Shown piece after piece: positions 1 to 7,336 of a stretch of DNA of 12,659 nt. Origin of the DNA: Candidatus Albibeggiatoa sp. nov. BB20 (GTDB taxonomy: Bacteria; Pseudomonadota; Gammaproteobacteria; Beggiatoales; Beggiatoaceae); assembly GCA_016744725.1 (NCBI GenBank), contig JADGDW010000060.1, forward strand, positions 1 to 12,659. The letters are read 5' to 3'. Under the pieces are notes generated by a model. That model searched no databases. It saw only the letters and a program-made list of their open reading frames with translations, and had not been told where the DNA came from. Within the stretch, counting starts at the first letter, position 1, and each line of letters starts with the position of its first letter. A program made the translations under genes and the position numbers.

Positions 1-40
1 GGCTTGGTCGCCCTGTATCCCGGCTTTCAGCCGCCAAGCC
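1..40. other. Structured edge sequence, possible end of a transposon-linked RNA
   Basis: Bases 1-7 (GGCTTGG) pair perfectly with 34-40 (CCAAGCC). Directly stacked inside, 21-25 (CGGCT) pairs with 29-33 (AGCCG) around a 3-base loop, leaving 8-20 as a one-sided bulge. It is GC-rich compared with the AT-rich surroundings and is followed at once by a terminator-like hairpin. Such a compact double fold just outside a gene resembles the 3' end of IS200/IS605-type elements and their guide (omega) RNAs, but no tnpB sequence lies inside the window. It could equally be the structured 3' end of some other upstream transcript. Confidence 0.4.
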
Positions 41-43
41 TCT

Positions 44-74
44 AACCCACCCGTCTTTAGCGGGTGGTTGTTTA
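44..74 (+). terminator. Probable intrinsic terminator at the left edge
   Basis: CCACCCG (47-53) pairs over 7 bases with CGGGTGG (61-67) around a 7-base loop. TTGTTT follows at 68-73, so the order is correct for a rho-independent terminator on the + strand. It would end a transcript entering from the left before the mazG promoter. Confidence 0.55.
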
Positions 75-132
75 GTGTCACTACTACATCATTTATCACC
101 ACGTTCTATCCCGCCTTAAGCCTTCTTTTCAA

Positions 133-141
133 TGCTATAAT
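133..141 (+). promoter_or_regulatory. Extended -10 promoter for mazG
   Basis: TGCTATAAT is a perfect TGn plus TATAAT extended -10 element, 33 bases before the mazG ATG. No convincing -35 is present at normal spacing (nearest CTTAAG, 115-120), which is usual for extended -10 promoters. The predicted start of transcription is near 148. Confidence 0.65.
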
Positions 142-173
142 AGAAAATATCTGTACACAAAAGACTTTTCTAA

Positions 174-965
174 ATGAACCCCTCAAACGATAAATATTGC
201 CAAGCCTTTAGCCGTTTACTTCAAGTCATGGATGATTTGAGAGAAAAGTGTCCATGGGATAAAAAGCAGACGATGCAATCTCTACGGCATCTCACGATTG
301 AAGAAACCTACGAATTATCTGATGCTGTATTAGAAAATAATTTACTTGAAATCAAAAAAGAATTAGGTGATTTATTATTGCATATTGTGTTCTACGCCAA
401 AATCGGCTCTGAACAGCAAGTTTTTGATATGGCTGATATTATCGATACATTGTGCGATAAAGTGATTTCACGACATCCACATGTTTATGCTGATGTTGAA
501 GCTGAGAATGAACAAGCAGTTAAGCAAAACTGGGAATTGATAAAGCTCAAAGAAGATGCAAATCGTAGTGTCTTGGCAGGCGTGCCGCAATCATTGCCAG
601 CGTTAATCAAAGCTTATCGAATGCAGGAAAAAGTGCGCGGTGTGGGTTTTGATTGGGATAACAAAGAGCAAGTATGGGAAAAAGTTGAAGAAGAATTACA
701 AGAATTTAAAGATGAGTTAGATGTTAATAATGCTGAGAAAATGGAAAATGAATTTGGCGATATTCTATTTAGTTTAGTCAACTATGCACGCTTTATTGGC
801 GTAAATCCTGAAACGGCTCTCGAGCGCACCAATAAACGCTTTATGCGTCGTTTTAAACAAGTCGAAGTATTGGTTAAGCAGGATGAAAAAGACTTACACG
901 GTATGGAATTAGAAGAGATGGAACAATACTGGCAGCAGGCTAAAAAATGTGTTGCAGATAAATAG
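174..965 (+). CDS. mazG: Nucleoside triphosphate pyrophosphohydrolase MazG
   Basis: Cytoplasmic house-cleaning enzyme that hydrolyses (d)NTPs to the monophosphate and pyrophosphate. It removes aberrant nucleotides and in E. coli also influences ppGpp levels. The 263 residues match the full-length two-domain family. The N-terminal MazG domain shows CPWDKKQT (26-33) and the Mg-binding Glu/Asp set EETYE (43-47) plus KELGD (62-66). SRHPHVY (99-105) follows. The second, catalytically important domain has EEELQE (172-177) and EFGD (193-196). The ATG at 174 is the first in frame after the extended -10 promoter, though its ribosome binding site is weak. The gene stands alone and converges on the rpmB-rpmG operon. 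I see nothing odd in it. Confidence 0.95.
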   Translation: MNPSNDKYCQAFSRLLQVMDDLREKCPWDKKQTMQSLRHLTIEETYELSDAVLENNLLEIKKELGDLLLHIVFYAKIGSEQQVFDMADIIDTLCDKVISRHPHVYADVEAENEQAVKQNWELIKLKEDANRSVLAGVPQSLPALIKAYRMQEKVRGVGFDWDNKEQVWEKVEEELQEFKDELDVNNAEKMENEFGDILFSLVNYARFIGVNPETALERTNKRFMRRFKQVEVLVKQDEKDLHGMELEEMEQYWQQAKKCVADK

Positions 966-1007
966 ACTGCTCAACGAATTTACTCTCATAATTCATAATT
1001 TAAACAG

Positions 1008-1037
1008 GTAGGGTAACCAGTTAGTTGAATACCCTAC
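1008..1037. terminator. Hairpin between convergent mazG and rpmG
   Basis: GTAGGGTA (1008-1015) and TACCCTAC (1030-1037) form a perfect 8-bp stem with a 14-base loop. It lies about 40 bases past the mazG stop and about 60 bases past the rpmG stop. The minus-strand copy is followed by CTGTTTAAATT, a weak T-rich tail, and the + strand copy has no T run. A shared terminator is plausible because the genes converge here. Confidence 0.4.
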
Positions 1038-1098
1038 GCTTGCTCAAGTAGTACGTGCTGTAGCTGTACAGGTTGCATGTTCATAGTAGCCATTCAGA

Positions 1099-1254
1099 TT
1101 ATTTAATCTTAGCTTCCTTGTACTCCACATGCTTACGAACTCTAGGATCGTATTTTTTCAATACCAACTTGTCTGGTGTAGAACGTTTGTTCTTAGTTGT
1201 CGTGTAAAAATGACCCGTACCAGCTGTTGAAACTAATTTAATTTTATCACGCAT
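1099..1254 (-). CDS. rpmG: 50S ribosomal protein L33
   Basis: Small basic protein of the large ribosomal subunit. I translated it directly: 51 residues starting MRDKIKLVSTAGTGHFYTTT and ending EYKEAKIK. It lacks the paired CxxC motifs of zinc-binding L33, so it is the zinc-independent type usual in gammaproteobacteria. It is slightly shorter than the 55-residue E. coli protein, mainly at the N-terminus. AGGG sits about 9 bases before the ATG. It follows rpmB after 12 bases and is surely co-transcribed with it, the conserved rpmBG order. Confidence 0.95.
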   Translation of the reverse strand: MRDKIKLVSTAGTGHFYTTTKNKRSTPDKLVLKKYDPRVRKHVEYKEAKIK

Positions 1255-1266
1255 GATGTTGCCCTA

Positions 1267-1503
1267 TTAGATTTTAAAACCACGACTGCGCATGTCAGCT
1301 AAAACTGCATCGATACCTTTCTTGTCAATGGTACGCATACCTTGACGAGAAACACGCAATTTAACCCAACGGTTTTCACTTTCAACCCAAAAACGGTGTG
1401 AGTGTAAGTTAGGTAAAAAACGGCGGCGGGTTTTGTTATTTGCATGAGAAACATTGTTCCCAGACATTGGGCGTTTGCCTGTCACTTCACAAACTCTAGA
1501 CAT
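1267..1503 (-). CDS. rpmB: 50S ribosomal protein L28
   Basis: Large-subunit ribosomal protein needed for assembly. Its 78 residues equal the E. coli length. It opens with the family signature SRVCEVTGKRPMSGNNVSHA (2-21), continues with the basic KTRRRFLPNLHSHRFW segment, and ends with ADMRSRGFKI. There is a single Cys (C5) and no zinc motif. GGAG lies 7 bases before the ATG. First gene of the rpmB-rpmG operon, with its own promoter about 40 bases upstream. Confidence 0.97.
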   Translation of the reverse strand: MSRVCEVTGKRPMSGNNVSHANNKTRRRFLPNLHSHRFWVESENRWVKLRVSRQGMRTIDKKGIDAVLADMRSRGFKI

Positions 1504-1542
1504 AGCAGTTCTCCATAAATCCCAGAAAAAATTAAGCCGACA

Positions 1543-1570
1543 ATTTTATCAAAGTTCAGCCAAATAACAA
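1543..1570 (-). promoter_or_regulatory. Promoter of the rpmB-rpmG operon
   Basis: Read on the minus strand: TTGTTA as -35 (1565-1570), a 16-base spacer, and TAAAAT as -10 (1543-1548) preceded by TGA, an extended -10. The leader to the rpmB ATG would be about 33 bases. It fits the strong expression expected for ribosomal protein genes. Confidence 0.6.
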
Positions 1571-1846
1571 GTAAAAAACGAACTTAATCCAAAATTAGTC
1601 CTGTCAGGATAATACTTTACTTTGAAAAGGGATAAATGAGCAACTAAAATCGGTGTTAGTGGTATGATTTTCGCGTTAATAAATGACCAGTTAGTGTTGC
1701 AATGCAGCAATGGATAAAAAATAATGTTTAGCGTTGCTAGATCAACTTGAATTGCTTAGAAAATACGAAAACAACTACCAATTGCCGAGCATTTTTTATG
1801 TTTTAGGGACTAGTAATCCTGTAGGGGTTACTAGTCTTAAAATAGG
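1571..1846. other. Non-coding stretch between the ATPase gene and the rpmB promoter
   Basis: No convincing gene. It holds an imperfect inverted repeat around TCCTG-T-CAGGA (arms 1594-1603 and 1605-1613) and a long hairpin near the ATPase stop (listed separately). A 69-codon + strand reading frame from 1734 starts at TTG without a ribosome binding site and runs antisense into the ATPase 3' end, so I do not call it. Confidence 0.5.
1808..1836. terminator. Strong hairpin just after the P-type ATPase stop
   Basis: GACTAGTAA (1808-1816) pairs perfectly with TTACTAGTC (1828-1836). Three more pairs inward (one G-T) make a 12-bp stem with a 5-base loop. It begins 11 bases beyond the ATPase stop codon on the minus strand. 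The minus-strand copy is followed by CCTAAAACATAAAAAA rather than T's, so it is not a textbook intrinsic terminator. It may protect or process the 3' end instead. Confidence 0.45.
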
Positions 1847-4129
1847 CTATACGGTTGCTTTTTCTGGTACTTCTGCCGTTATTGTGTTTTCTTCACCAGA
1901 ATTCTTGCGCTCTATAATCTCAGGCATGATATTTTCAACTTGAGATGCCTCAACATTTATAATTACATCCTCAGATTTCTCAACATTGACAATCTCAGGA
2001 GTACTATTCTCAACTTGAGATTCTTCTGTATTTTCGGTTACGCCTTCTGATTCATCAGTATTGACCACTTCTGGTGTGACATTTTTTACTTGGGGTTCGT
2101 CTGCTTCTGCATACAACATAGAGCCATTGACTGCAGCCACTAAGTTGAAACCATTATTCAATACCAAAGAGCCTGCCAAACCAAAGAAACCAAACAAGCC
2201 GCCTAAAATACAGAACGTATTAGGCACGGCGATTAAATAGAAACTGCGTTGTACATTCTCATGTAAGGTATCAGCCACTTCAAATAAATAGTCAAACTTC
2301 TGTAAATGTCCATCCATGAAGATAACATCAGCCACGTCAACGGCGATTGTTGATGCGCCATGCAAAGAGACACCAATATCAGCATAAGACAATGCGGCAG
2401 AGTCGTTAATGCCATCACCCACCATCATCACTTTTTTACCTTCTTCTTGCAGTGCTTTGACGTGATCGGCTTTTTCATGTGGTAATACCCCTGCAAAATA
2501 GCGATCAACGCCTAATGAACCTGCTAGCTCTCGGGTTGGAGCTTCATGGTCGCCTGAAATTAAAATGATTTCTTCAATGCCACGCCCATGCAAATATTCA
2601 ATAACATCACGTGCTTCATCGCGTACCGTCGATTGCAATTCAATCAAACCTGCAATTTCATTATTAACCGCAATCAAAATCGCCGAGTGTCCACGGTCGC
2701 GCGTATCCTGCAACGCTTCTTCGATAATTGCTGATAGTGCGATCTCTTCACGTTCCATATAGCGACCACTACCGACTTTGACTAAATCGCCTTGCACCAT
2801 CACTTCAATACCAAAACCCACGTGATATTTAGAATCATCATGAGGCGGTAAGGTCATGCCACGGTTTTCAGCTTCTTGCAAAATAGCGTTGGCAATTGGG
2901 TGTGAAAACTTTTGCTCAGCCGTTGCGGTATATAATAAAATTTTATCTTCTGAATATTTCGTCGCATCAGTCAGAACAATATTCGCCACTCTGGGTACAT
3001 CTTGAGTCAAAGTGCCTGTTTTATCGAATAACACCACATCAATATGATTTAAATTCTCAAACACGCGACTGTCTTTCACTAACACGCCATGTTTAGCTGA
3101 TTTACCCAATGCGGCAAGCAAGGCAATCGGTGCTGCAACTCGAATCCCTGTACCATAGTCTGCATTGATAATTGCTAACATCGCGCTAGGACTGGTTATA
3201 GCATAACCTAAAGCCCCTAAGCCTAGCGTAGGCAGTACCATGCGGTCAGCAATGTCTTCCCCCATTGATTGTAAATCAACTTTATACGTCGCAGCATCAT
3301 TGATAATTTCCAATACTTTTGAAGCAACCGTATCGCCGCCTGTGTTACTCACTTTGACATGAATTTTACCGCCCACCAATACTGTTGTGGCCAGAGCTTC
3401 ATCACCTTGATGTTTTTCTACGGGGGCAGATTCACCCGTCAAACTGTGCTGGTCAATCATCGCCTCACCGTACACAATTTCACCATCAATTGGAATTTGT
3501 TCACCCGTATTGACAATAACGATATCGCCTTTGTTCAACTCTTCAATGGGGGTTTGTACTTCTTGACCATCAATCAATAACCAAGCATAACGCGCTTGCT
3601 CACCAAAAATGTCTGCTAAATACTGACGAGATTGGCGACGGGTTTTTTCCAATAGTAAATCTGCAATATCTAACACCCAAACCATGAATGCAGCAGCACC
3701 AATTTGCCCAAATACTAAACATAAAGAAATAGCTGTTGCGTCTAAAATATCAACTCTAACCCGTTTTTCTTTAAAAATGGCTTCTCCAGCTTCTTTGAAA
3801 ATTTCTGCAGCACTATAGCCGATTAAAACTAAGGTGATAGGTGCTAAAACAGGCAAGAAAAATTGTGAAACAACCGCTGTCCCCATTACGCCTGAGACTA
3901 TTGAAAATTGATAAGGTTTTCTAATACTTTCCTCTTCAGCAACAGAAAGTCCAGTTTCTGTTGCTTGTTGCAATACAATGTCTTGCTCATTAACTTCAGC
4001 AGCAGGTTGCGCATTTTTATCGCCAGCAATAGACAAATAAGAGCGGGTATCTGTAGCCACTTTTTTCCAGTCCACTTTACTGGCGGCAACGCCTGCCCCA
4101 ACAAGTAAAATACCTGCTAAATGAATCAT
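1847..4129 (-). CDS. P1B-like cation-transporting P-type ATPase without a CPC motif
   Basis: Inner-membrane pump driven by ATP; the transported ion is not known. I start it at the ATG at 4129 (MIHLAGILL, 760 residues): AGGA lies about 9 bases upstream, and a possible upstream ATG at 4174 falls inside the promoter. It has all the P-type machinery: TGES (231-234, dephosphorylation), DKTGT with the phosphorylated Asp369, the nucleotide-site HP pair (410-411), and GDGIND (572-577). Membrane segments lie near 2-17, 73-112, 126-160, 298-341 and 631-671, close to the P1B layout. It has no N-terminal heavy-metal-associated domain. Where P1B pumps have CPC/SPC it reads DYGTGIRVAAP (324-334), with no Cys, so assigning copper or zinc would be unsafe. 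Residues 679-753 are three tandem 25-residue acidic repeats. It is transcribed alone. Confidence 0.85.
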   Translation of the reverse strand: MIHLAGILLVGAGVAASKVDWKKVATDTRSYLSIAGDKNAQPAAEVNEQDIVLQQATETGLSVAEEESIRKPYQFSIVSGVMGTAVVSQFFLPVLAPITLVLIGYSAAEIFKEAGEAIFKEKRVRVDILDATAISLCLVFGQIGAAAFMVWVLDIADLLLEKTRRQSRQYLADIFGEQARYAWLLIDGQEVQTPIEELNKGDIVIVNTGEQIPIDGEIVYGEAMIDQHSLTGESAPVEKHQGDEALATTVLVGGKIHVKVSNTGGDTVASKVLEIINDAATYKVDLQSMGEDIADRMVLPTLGLGALGYAITSPSAMLAIINADYGTGIRVAAPIALLAALGKSAKHGVLVKDSRVFENLNHIDVVLFDKTGTLTQDVPRVANIVLTDATKYSEDKILLYTATAEQKFSHPIANAILQEAENRGMTLPPHDDSKYHVGFGIEVMVQGDLVKVGSGRYMEREEIALSAIIEEALQDTRDRGHSAILIAVNNEIAGLIELQSTVRDEARDVIEYLHGRGIEEIILISGDHEAPTRELAGSLGVDRYFAGVLPHEKADHVKALQEEGKKVMMVGDGINDSAALSYADIGVSLHGASTIAVDVADVIFMDGHLQKFDYLFEVADTLHENVQRSFYLIAVPNTFCILGGLFGFFGLAGSLVLNNGFNLVAAVNGSMLYAEADEPQVKNVTPEVVNTDESEGVTENTEESQVENSTPEIVNVEKSEDVIINVEASQVENIMPEIIERKNSGEENTITAEVPEKATV
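1871..2095 (-). repeat. Three tandem 75-bp repeats coding the acidic ATPase tail
   Basis: The 25-residue units begin PQVKNVTPEVVN, SQVENSTPEIVN and SQVENIMPEIIE, and each continues into a Glu/Asn/Thr-rich stretch. At DNA level the last two are the most alike: the TCAACTTGAGA blocks are 75 bases apart. They follow the last membrane helix, so they lie at the extreme C-terminus, probably cytoplasmic. The tail contains no Cys or His. Confidence 0.75.
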
Positions 4130-4163
4130 ATTGCACAATCCTAAACTGAAGTTGAGATGACAA

Positions 4164-4192
4164 ATTATAACCATAAATGCCCATAATGTGGA
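4164..4192 (-). promoter_or_regulatory. Promoter of the P-type ATPase gene
   Basis: On the minus strand: TCCACA as -35 (4187-4192), a 17-base spacer, and a consensus TATAAT -10 (4164-4169). The predicted start of transcription near 4157 gives a leader of about 28 bases to the ATG at 4129. This supports that start over the ATG at 4174, which lies within the spacer. Confidence 0.6.
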
Positions 4193-4241
4193 ATCCAGTT
4201 TGAAATAAATACGTCATATTTTTAGATTTTCAAAAAAATGC

Positions 4242-4263
4242 TAATGAATACTAGTATTCATTA
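4242..4263. promoter_or_regulatory. Perfect 22-bp palindrome, candidate operator
   Basis: TAATGAATACT is followed immediately by its exact reverse complement, with no spacer. It sits in the divergent region between the ATPase gene and yqgE, about 50 bases upstream of the ATPase -35 and about 130 bases before the yqgE ATG. A perfect dyad of this size typically binds a dimeric regulator. I do not recognise the regulator, and no regulator gene lies next to it. Confidence 0.5.
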
Positions 4264-4329
4264 ACTAAACACGGTAATATAAGTTTGATATGTAAGCTAT
4301 TTATTTGAACACTCATGTAAAAATTGTCA

Positions 4330-4369
4330 GTTAGCTAGTTGAAAAGCGTCTTTTTAATATTGAGCTAAC
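4330..4369. repeat. Inverted repeat upstream of yqgE
   Basis: GTTAGCT (4330-4336) and AGCTAAC (4363-4369) form a 7-bp inverted repeat around 26 bases, ending 22 bases before the yqgE ATG. It could fold in the leader or bind a protein; it could also be chance in AT-rich DNA. Confidence 0.3.
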
Positions 4370-4391
4370 TACAAAATTTATTGCGATAGTT

Positions 4392-4967
4392 ATGATAGAA
4401 ACAACTTATTTAACTAATCATTTATTGATTGCGATGCCGAATTTAGATGATCCGCATTTTGCACAAACCGTCACTTATGTTTGTATGCACAATGACGATG
4501 GGGCTATGGGTATTGTGATTAATCGCCCTATCACAGGTGTCGATGTTGGCCAAGTGTTAGAGCACATGAATATTGAGTCACAGAACCCAATTGCAGAACG
4601 GTGGCCTGTTTTTGATGGTGGCCCTGTGCAAAAAGAACGTGGATTTGTGTTGCATGAACCTCCTGAAAAAGGGCAATGGGATGCCATGTTGATTCTACAA
4701 AACAATGTTGCAATCACAACGTCCCAAGATATTTTACAAGCCATGGCAAAAGGCAATGGGCCTGATAAAGTATTAATTGCATTGGGTTATGCAGGTTGGT
4801 CTGCAGGTCAACTTGAGCATGAAATGTTAGAAAATACTTGGTTAAGCATTCCAGCCAATGACAACGATATTATATTCAATATTCCGATTGAAAATCGTTG
4901 GCAAGCGGCGGCCGCAAAATTAGGTATTGATTTAAATTTATTATCGACTCAAGCAGGGCATAGTTAA
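4392..4967 (+). CDS. yqgE: YqgE/AlgH family protein
   Basis: Conserved protein of the UPF0301 family; biochemical role not established. In Pseudomonas the homologue AlgH was linked to alginate regulation. The 191 residues match the family length. The N-terminal signature is clear: LTNHLLIAMPNLDDPHFAQT (7-26), then VTYVCMHNDDGAMGIVINRP (28-47). GGPVQKERGFVLH and a GYAGWSAGQLEHE block (about 153-165) follow. There are no membrane segments or signal peptide, so it is soluble and cytoplasmic. The ribosome binding site is weak. It is followed after 6 bases by ruvX, the widespread yqgE-ruvX pairing. Confidence 0.92.
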   Translation: MIETTYLTNHLLIAMPNLDDPHFAQTVTYVCMHNDDGAMGIVINRPITGVDVGQVLEHMNIESQNPIAERWPVFDGGPVQKERGFVLHEPPEKGQWDAMLILQNNVAITTSQDILQAMAKGNGPDKVLIALGYAGWSAGQLEHEMLENTWLSIPANDNDIIFNIPIENRWQAAAAKLGIDLNLLSTQAGHS

Positions 4968-4973
4968 GCTGTA

Positions 4974-5378
4974 ATGACTGTTCAAACTCTATTGGCTTTT
5001 GATTATGGGCAACGTAGAATTGGCGTTGCAGTTGGTCAAACTTTAACCCAATCCGCCCGACCTCTCGCTGTTCTCAAGATTAATAAAAATAAACAAATAC
5101 CTTGGCAACAAATTCATCAATATATTACTGAATGGCAACCTCAAGCTTTAGTCTTAGGTCTATCTCAACATGCAGATGGAACACAGAATAAAATTACCCA
5201 AGCGATTCATAATTTCAAAGCAGAACTAGAGCAACGTTACAATCTCTCCGTGCATTTAGTTGATGAAACCTTAACTTCTGTTGCGGCTCAACAATACTTG
5301 GAAGAAACAGGCCAAAAGGAGCAATTTATTGATGCTGTGGCCGCGAAAATGATTTTGGAAACATGGTTGAAGGGATAA
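4974..5378 (+). CDS. ruvX: Pre-16S rRNA nuclease / RuvX (YqgF) RNase H-fold protein
   Basis: RNase H-like nuclease implicated in trimming the 5' end of 16S rRNA, and earlier proposed as a Holliday junction resolvase. The 134 residues fit the family. The acidic active site is visible: Asp10 in LLAFDYGQRRIGVAVG, Glu98 in VDETLTS, and Asp120 in IDAVAA. Two differences from E. coli: LGLSQHADGT replaces the usual LGLP..DGT, and the loop between the second and third acidic residues is shortened. It starts 6 bases after the yqgE stop with no clear Shine-Dalgarno, suggesting translational coupling. Confidence 0.93.
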   Translation: MTVQTLLAFDYGQRRIGVAVGQTLTQSARPLAVLKINKNKQIPWQQIHQYITEWQPQALVLGLSQHADGTQNKITQAIHNFKAELEQRYNLSVHLVDETLTSVAAQQYLEETGQKEQFIDAVAAKMILETWLKG

Positions 5379-5457
5379 ATTCAGTAATTAAGAGTAGTTT
5401 ATTTATTTGCTGTGTAAATACTTTTCCAAGAAAAAAAGCTAAATTTAAACTTGCTTG

Positions 5458-5463
5458 TATAAT
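5458..5463 (+). promoter_or_regulatory. Possible -10 box before mutL
   Basis: A consensus TATAAT lies 30 bases before the preferred mutL ATG, in a 115-base gap after ruvX. There is no acceptable -35 at 16-18 bases, so this is only a candidate. If used, it excludes the in-frame TTG at 5455 as the start. Confidence 0.3.
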
Positions 5464-5493
5464 ACAAATCAACATTCTATCCATCATTGCTCA

Positions 5494-7332
5494 ATGAACT
5501 ATAAACAACACTCTCCGATTCAACCGCTTTCCAATCATTTGGCCAATCAAATTGCGGCTGGCGAAGTAATTGAACGCCCTGCATCCGTGATTAAAGAATT
5601 GTTGGAAAATAGTTTAGATGCTCAAGCAACTGATATTATTATTGAAATTGAACAGGCAGGTAGTAAGCTGATTCGAATTCGTGATAATGGTTGTGGGATT
5701 CCTGCTGATGAATTGGAGCTTGCTATACGCCGACATGCAACCAGTAAAATCCATACGATTGATGATTTAGAGCAGATTTTAAGTTTGGGATTTCGTGGGG
5801 AAGCATTAGCCAGTATCGCATCGGTTTCACGTTTAACATTGAGTTCTAAGCATTTTCTAGCAAAGCATGGTCATCAACTGCGTTTAGAGCAATATGAACA
5901 ACCCAGCATAGAACCCACTGCTCATCCTACGGGCACAACAATCGAAATCAGTGATTTATTTTATAATACCCCTGCTCGACGCAAATTTTTACGTACCGAT
6001 AAAACAGAATTTAGCCATATCCATGAAATGGTGAAACGTTTGGCTCTGAGTCGTTTTGATGTCAGTTTTCAGCTTATTCATAATCGGCGTAGTATTTTGC
6101 AATTAAAAGCCAGTTCCGATGAAAAACAGCAGTTACAACGTGTTGCGACCTTATGCGGTCAGAATTTGTTAGAACATTTTATGCCCGTATCACATCAGCG
6201 TGAAAATTTGTTATTAAAAGGCTGGATAACCAAGCCAACCCATTCTCGCAGCCAAGCTGACATGCAATATTTTTTCATCAATGGGCGCATGATTCGAGAT
6301 AAATTAGTGATTCATGCTGTGCGTCAAGCCTATCAAGATGTGTTGTATAATGGTCGCCATCCGAGTTTTGTGCTGTATTTAAGCGTTGACCCTGCTGAAA
6401 TTGATGTCAATGTGCATCCAACGAAAAGTGAGGTCAGATTTAGTAAAGGTGATGTGATTCATAGTTTTTTAGTTAGCGGTTTACAGCAACATCTTGCCAA
6501 AACCCAACCGCAAACCATGCCACAAACCACAGAAGTCAAACCTGCGTTAAAACCATATCCAAAGAATGAAAAACCAACTCGCCCCAGTGTGCAAGAAAGC
6601 TTGCAAATATATGAGCGTTTAGCACAATGCAGCACGGAAAAGTTGGCGATCCCAACTGAGCCAAAACCTTTTGAATATCAAGCTAAAACATATCAATCTG
6701 AATTTGAATCAAAATCGATTGAATCAGTAAAATCTACCGAAAATATAAAAACACCACCTTTAGGTTATGCCTTGGCACAATTGGCAGGGATTTATATTTT
6801 AGCGGAAAATGAGCAGGGTTTAGTGTTAGTCGATATGCACGCTGCACATGAGCGGATCACTTATGAAAAGATGAAATTAGCTTGGCACAATGAGCAATTA
6901 AATGCACAACGTTTGCTTATGCCTGTAGAAATACAATTGACTGAGCAACAACAAATTTTAGTCGAGCAATATGACAATTTATTTAAAAAACTAGGCTTTG
7001 AGTTGATTTTGCAAGATTCCCAGCTAATAATTCAACAATTCCCTGCTTTATTACATCAGTCTGAAATCACAAAATTGCTACATGATATGTTGGCTGATTT
7101 AGAGCGTTTTGGTGTTACTCAACAGATTGAACAACACATTAATGATTTGTTGGCAACAATGGCTTGTTATCATTCAGTACGAGCCAATCGGCAGTTAAAT
7201 TTAAATGAAATGAATGCTTTGCTTCGAGATATGGAACACACTGAGCGCAGTAATCAATGTAATCATGGACGGCCAACATGGGTGCAATTGGATATAAATT
7301 CGTTGGATAAATTATTTTTACGAGGAGAGTAG
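5494..7332 (+). CDS. mutL: DNA mismatch repair protein MutL, endonuclease type
   Basis: ATP-driven mismatch-repair matchmaker that couples MutS to strand removal. I choose the ATG at 5494 (612 residues): homology begins at IQPLSNHLANQIAAGE, and the only longer option is a TTG at 5455. The GHKL ATPase shows KELLENSLDA (34-43, general base Glu35 and Mg-binding Asn39), RDNGCGI (63-69), GFRGEAL (99-105) and TGTTIEISDLFYNTPARR (146-163). A proline- and glutamine-rich linker spans about 330-420. The C-terminal domain has DMHAAHERITYE (447-458), matching the DQHA(x2)E(x4)E nuclease motif, plus ACYHSVRA (557-564), CNHGRP (589-594) and FLR (608-610). This protein should therefore nick DNA itself, unlike E. 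coli MutL, which relies on MutH. Confidence 0.95.
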   Translation: MNYKQHSPIQPLSNHLANQIAAGEVIERPASVIKELLENSLDAQATDIIIEIEQAGSKLIRIRDNGCGIPADELELAIRRHATSKIHTIDDLEQILSLGFRGEALASIASVSRLTLSSKHFLAKHGHQLRLEQYEQPSIEPTAHPTGTTIEISDLFYNTPARRKFLRTDKTEFSHIHEMVKRLALSRFDVSFQLIHNRRSILQLKASSDEKQQLQRVATLCGQNLLEHFMPVSHQRENLLLKGWITKPTHSRSQADMQYFFINGRMIRDKLVIHAVRQAYQDVLYNGRHPSFVLYLSVDPAEIDVNVHPTKSEVRFSKGDVIHSFLVSGLQQHLAKTQPQTMPQTTEVKPALKPYPKNEKPTRPSVQESLQIYERLAQCSTEKLAIPTEPKPFEYQAKTYQSEFESKSIESVKSTENIKTPPLGYALAQLAGIYILAENEQGLVLVDMHAAHERITYEKMKLAWHNEQLNAQRLLMPVEIQLTEQQQILVEQYDNLFKKLGFELILQDSQLIIQQFPALLHQSEITKLLHDMLADLERFGVTQQIEQHINDLLATMACYHSVRANRQLNLNEMNALLRDMEHTERSNQCNHGRPTWVQLDINSLDKLFLRGE

Positions 7333-7336
7333 AAAC

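Noticed and set aside
1734..1943. + strand 69-codon frame overlapping the ATPase 3' end
   Set aside because: TTG start, no ribosome binding site, runs through the hairpin and antisense into the repeat tail; no recognisable family.
1871..2095. CRISPR-like array
   Set aside because: The 75-bp repeats are contiguous, in frame with the ATPase and have no spacers; they are coding repeats.
4130..4174. Longer N-terminus for the P-type ATPase from the ATG at 4174
   Set aside because: That ATG lies inside the spacer of the likely promoter and has no ribosome binding site; the ATG at 4129 has AGGA at good spacing.
5455..5493. TTG start extending MutL by 13 residues
   Set aside because: The extra residues match nothing in MutL, and a TATAAT box lies right after the TTG.
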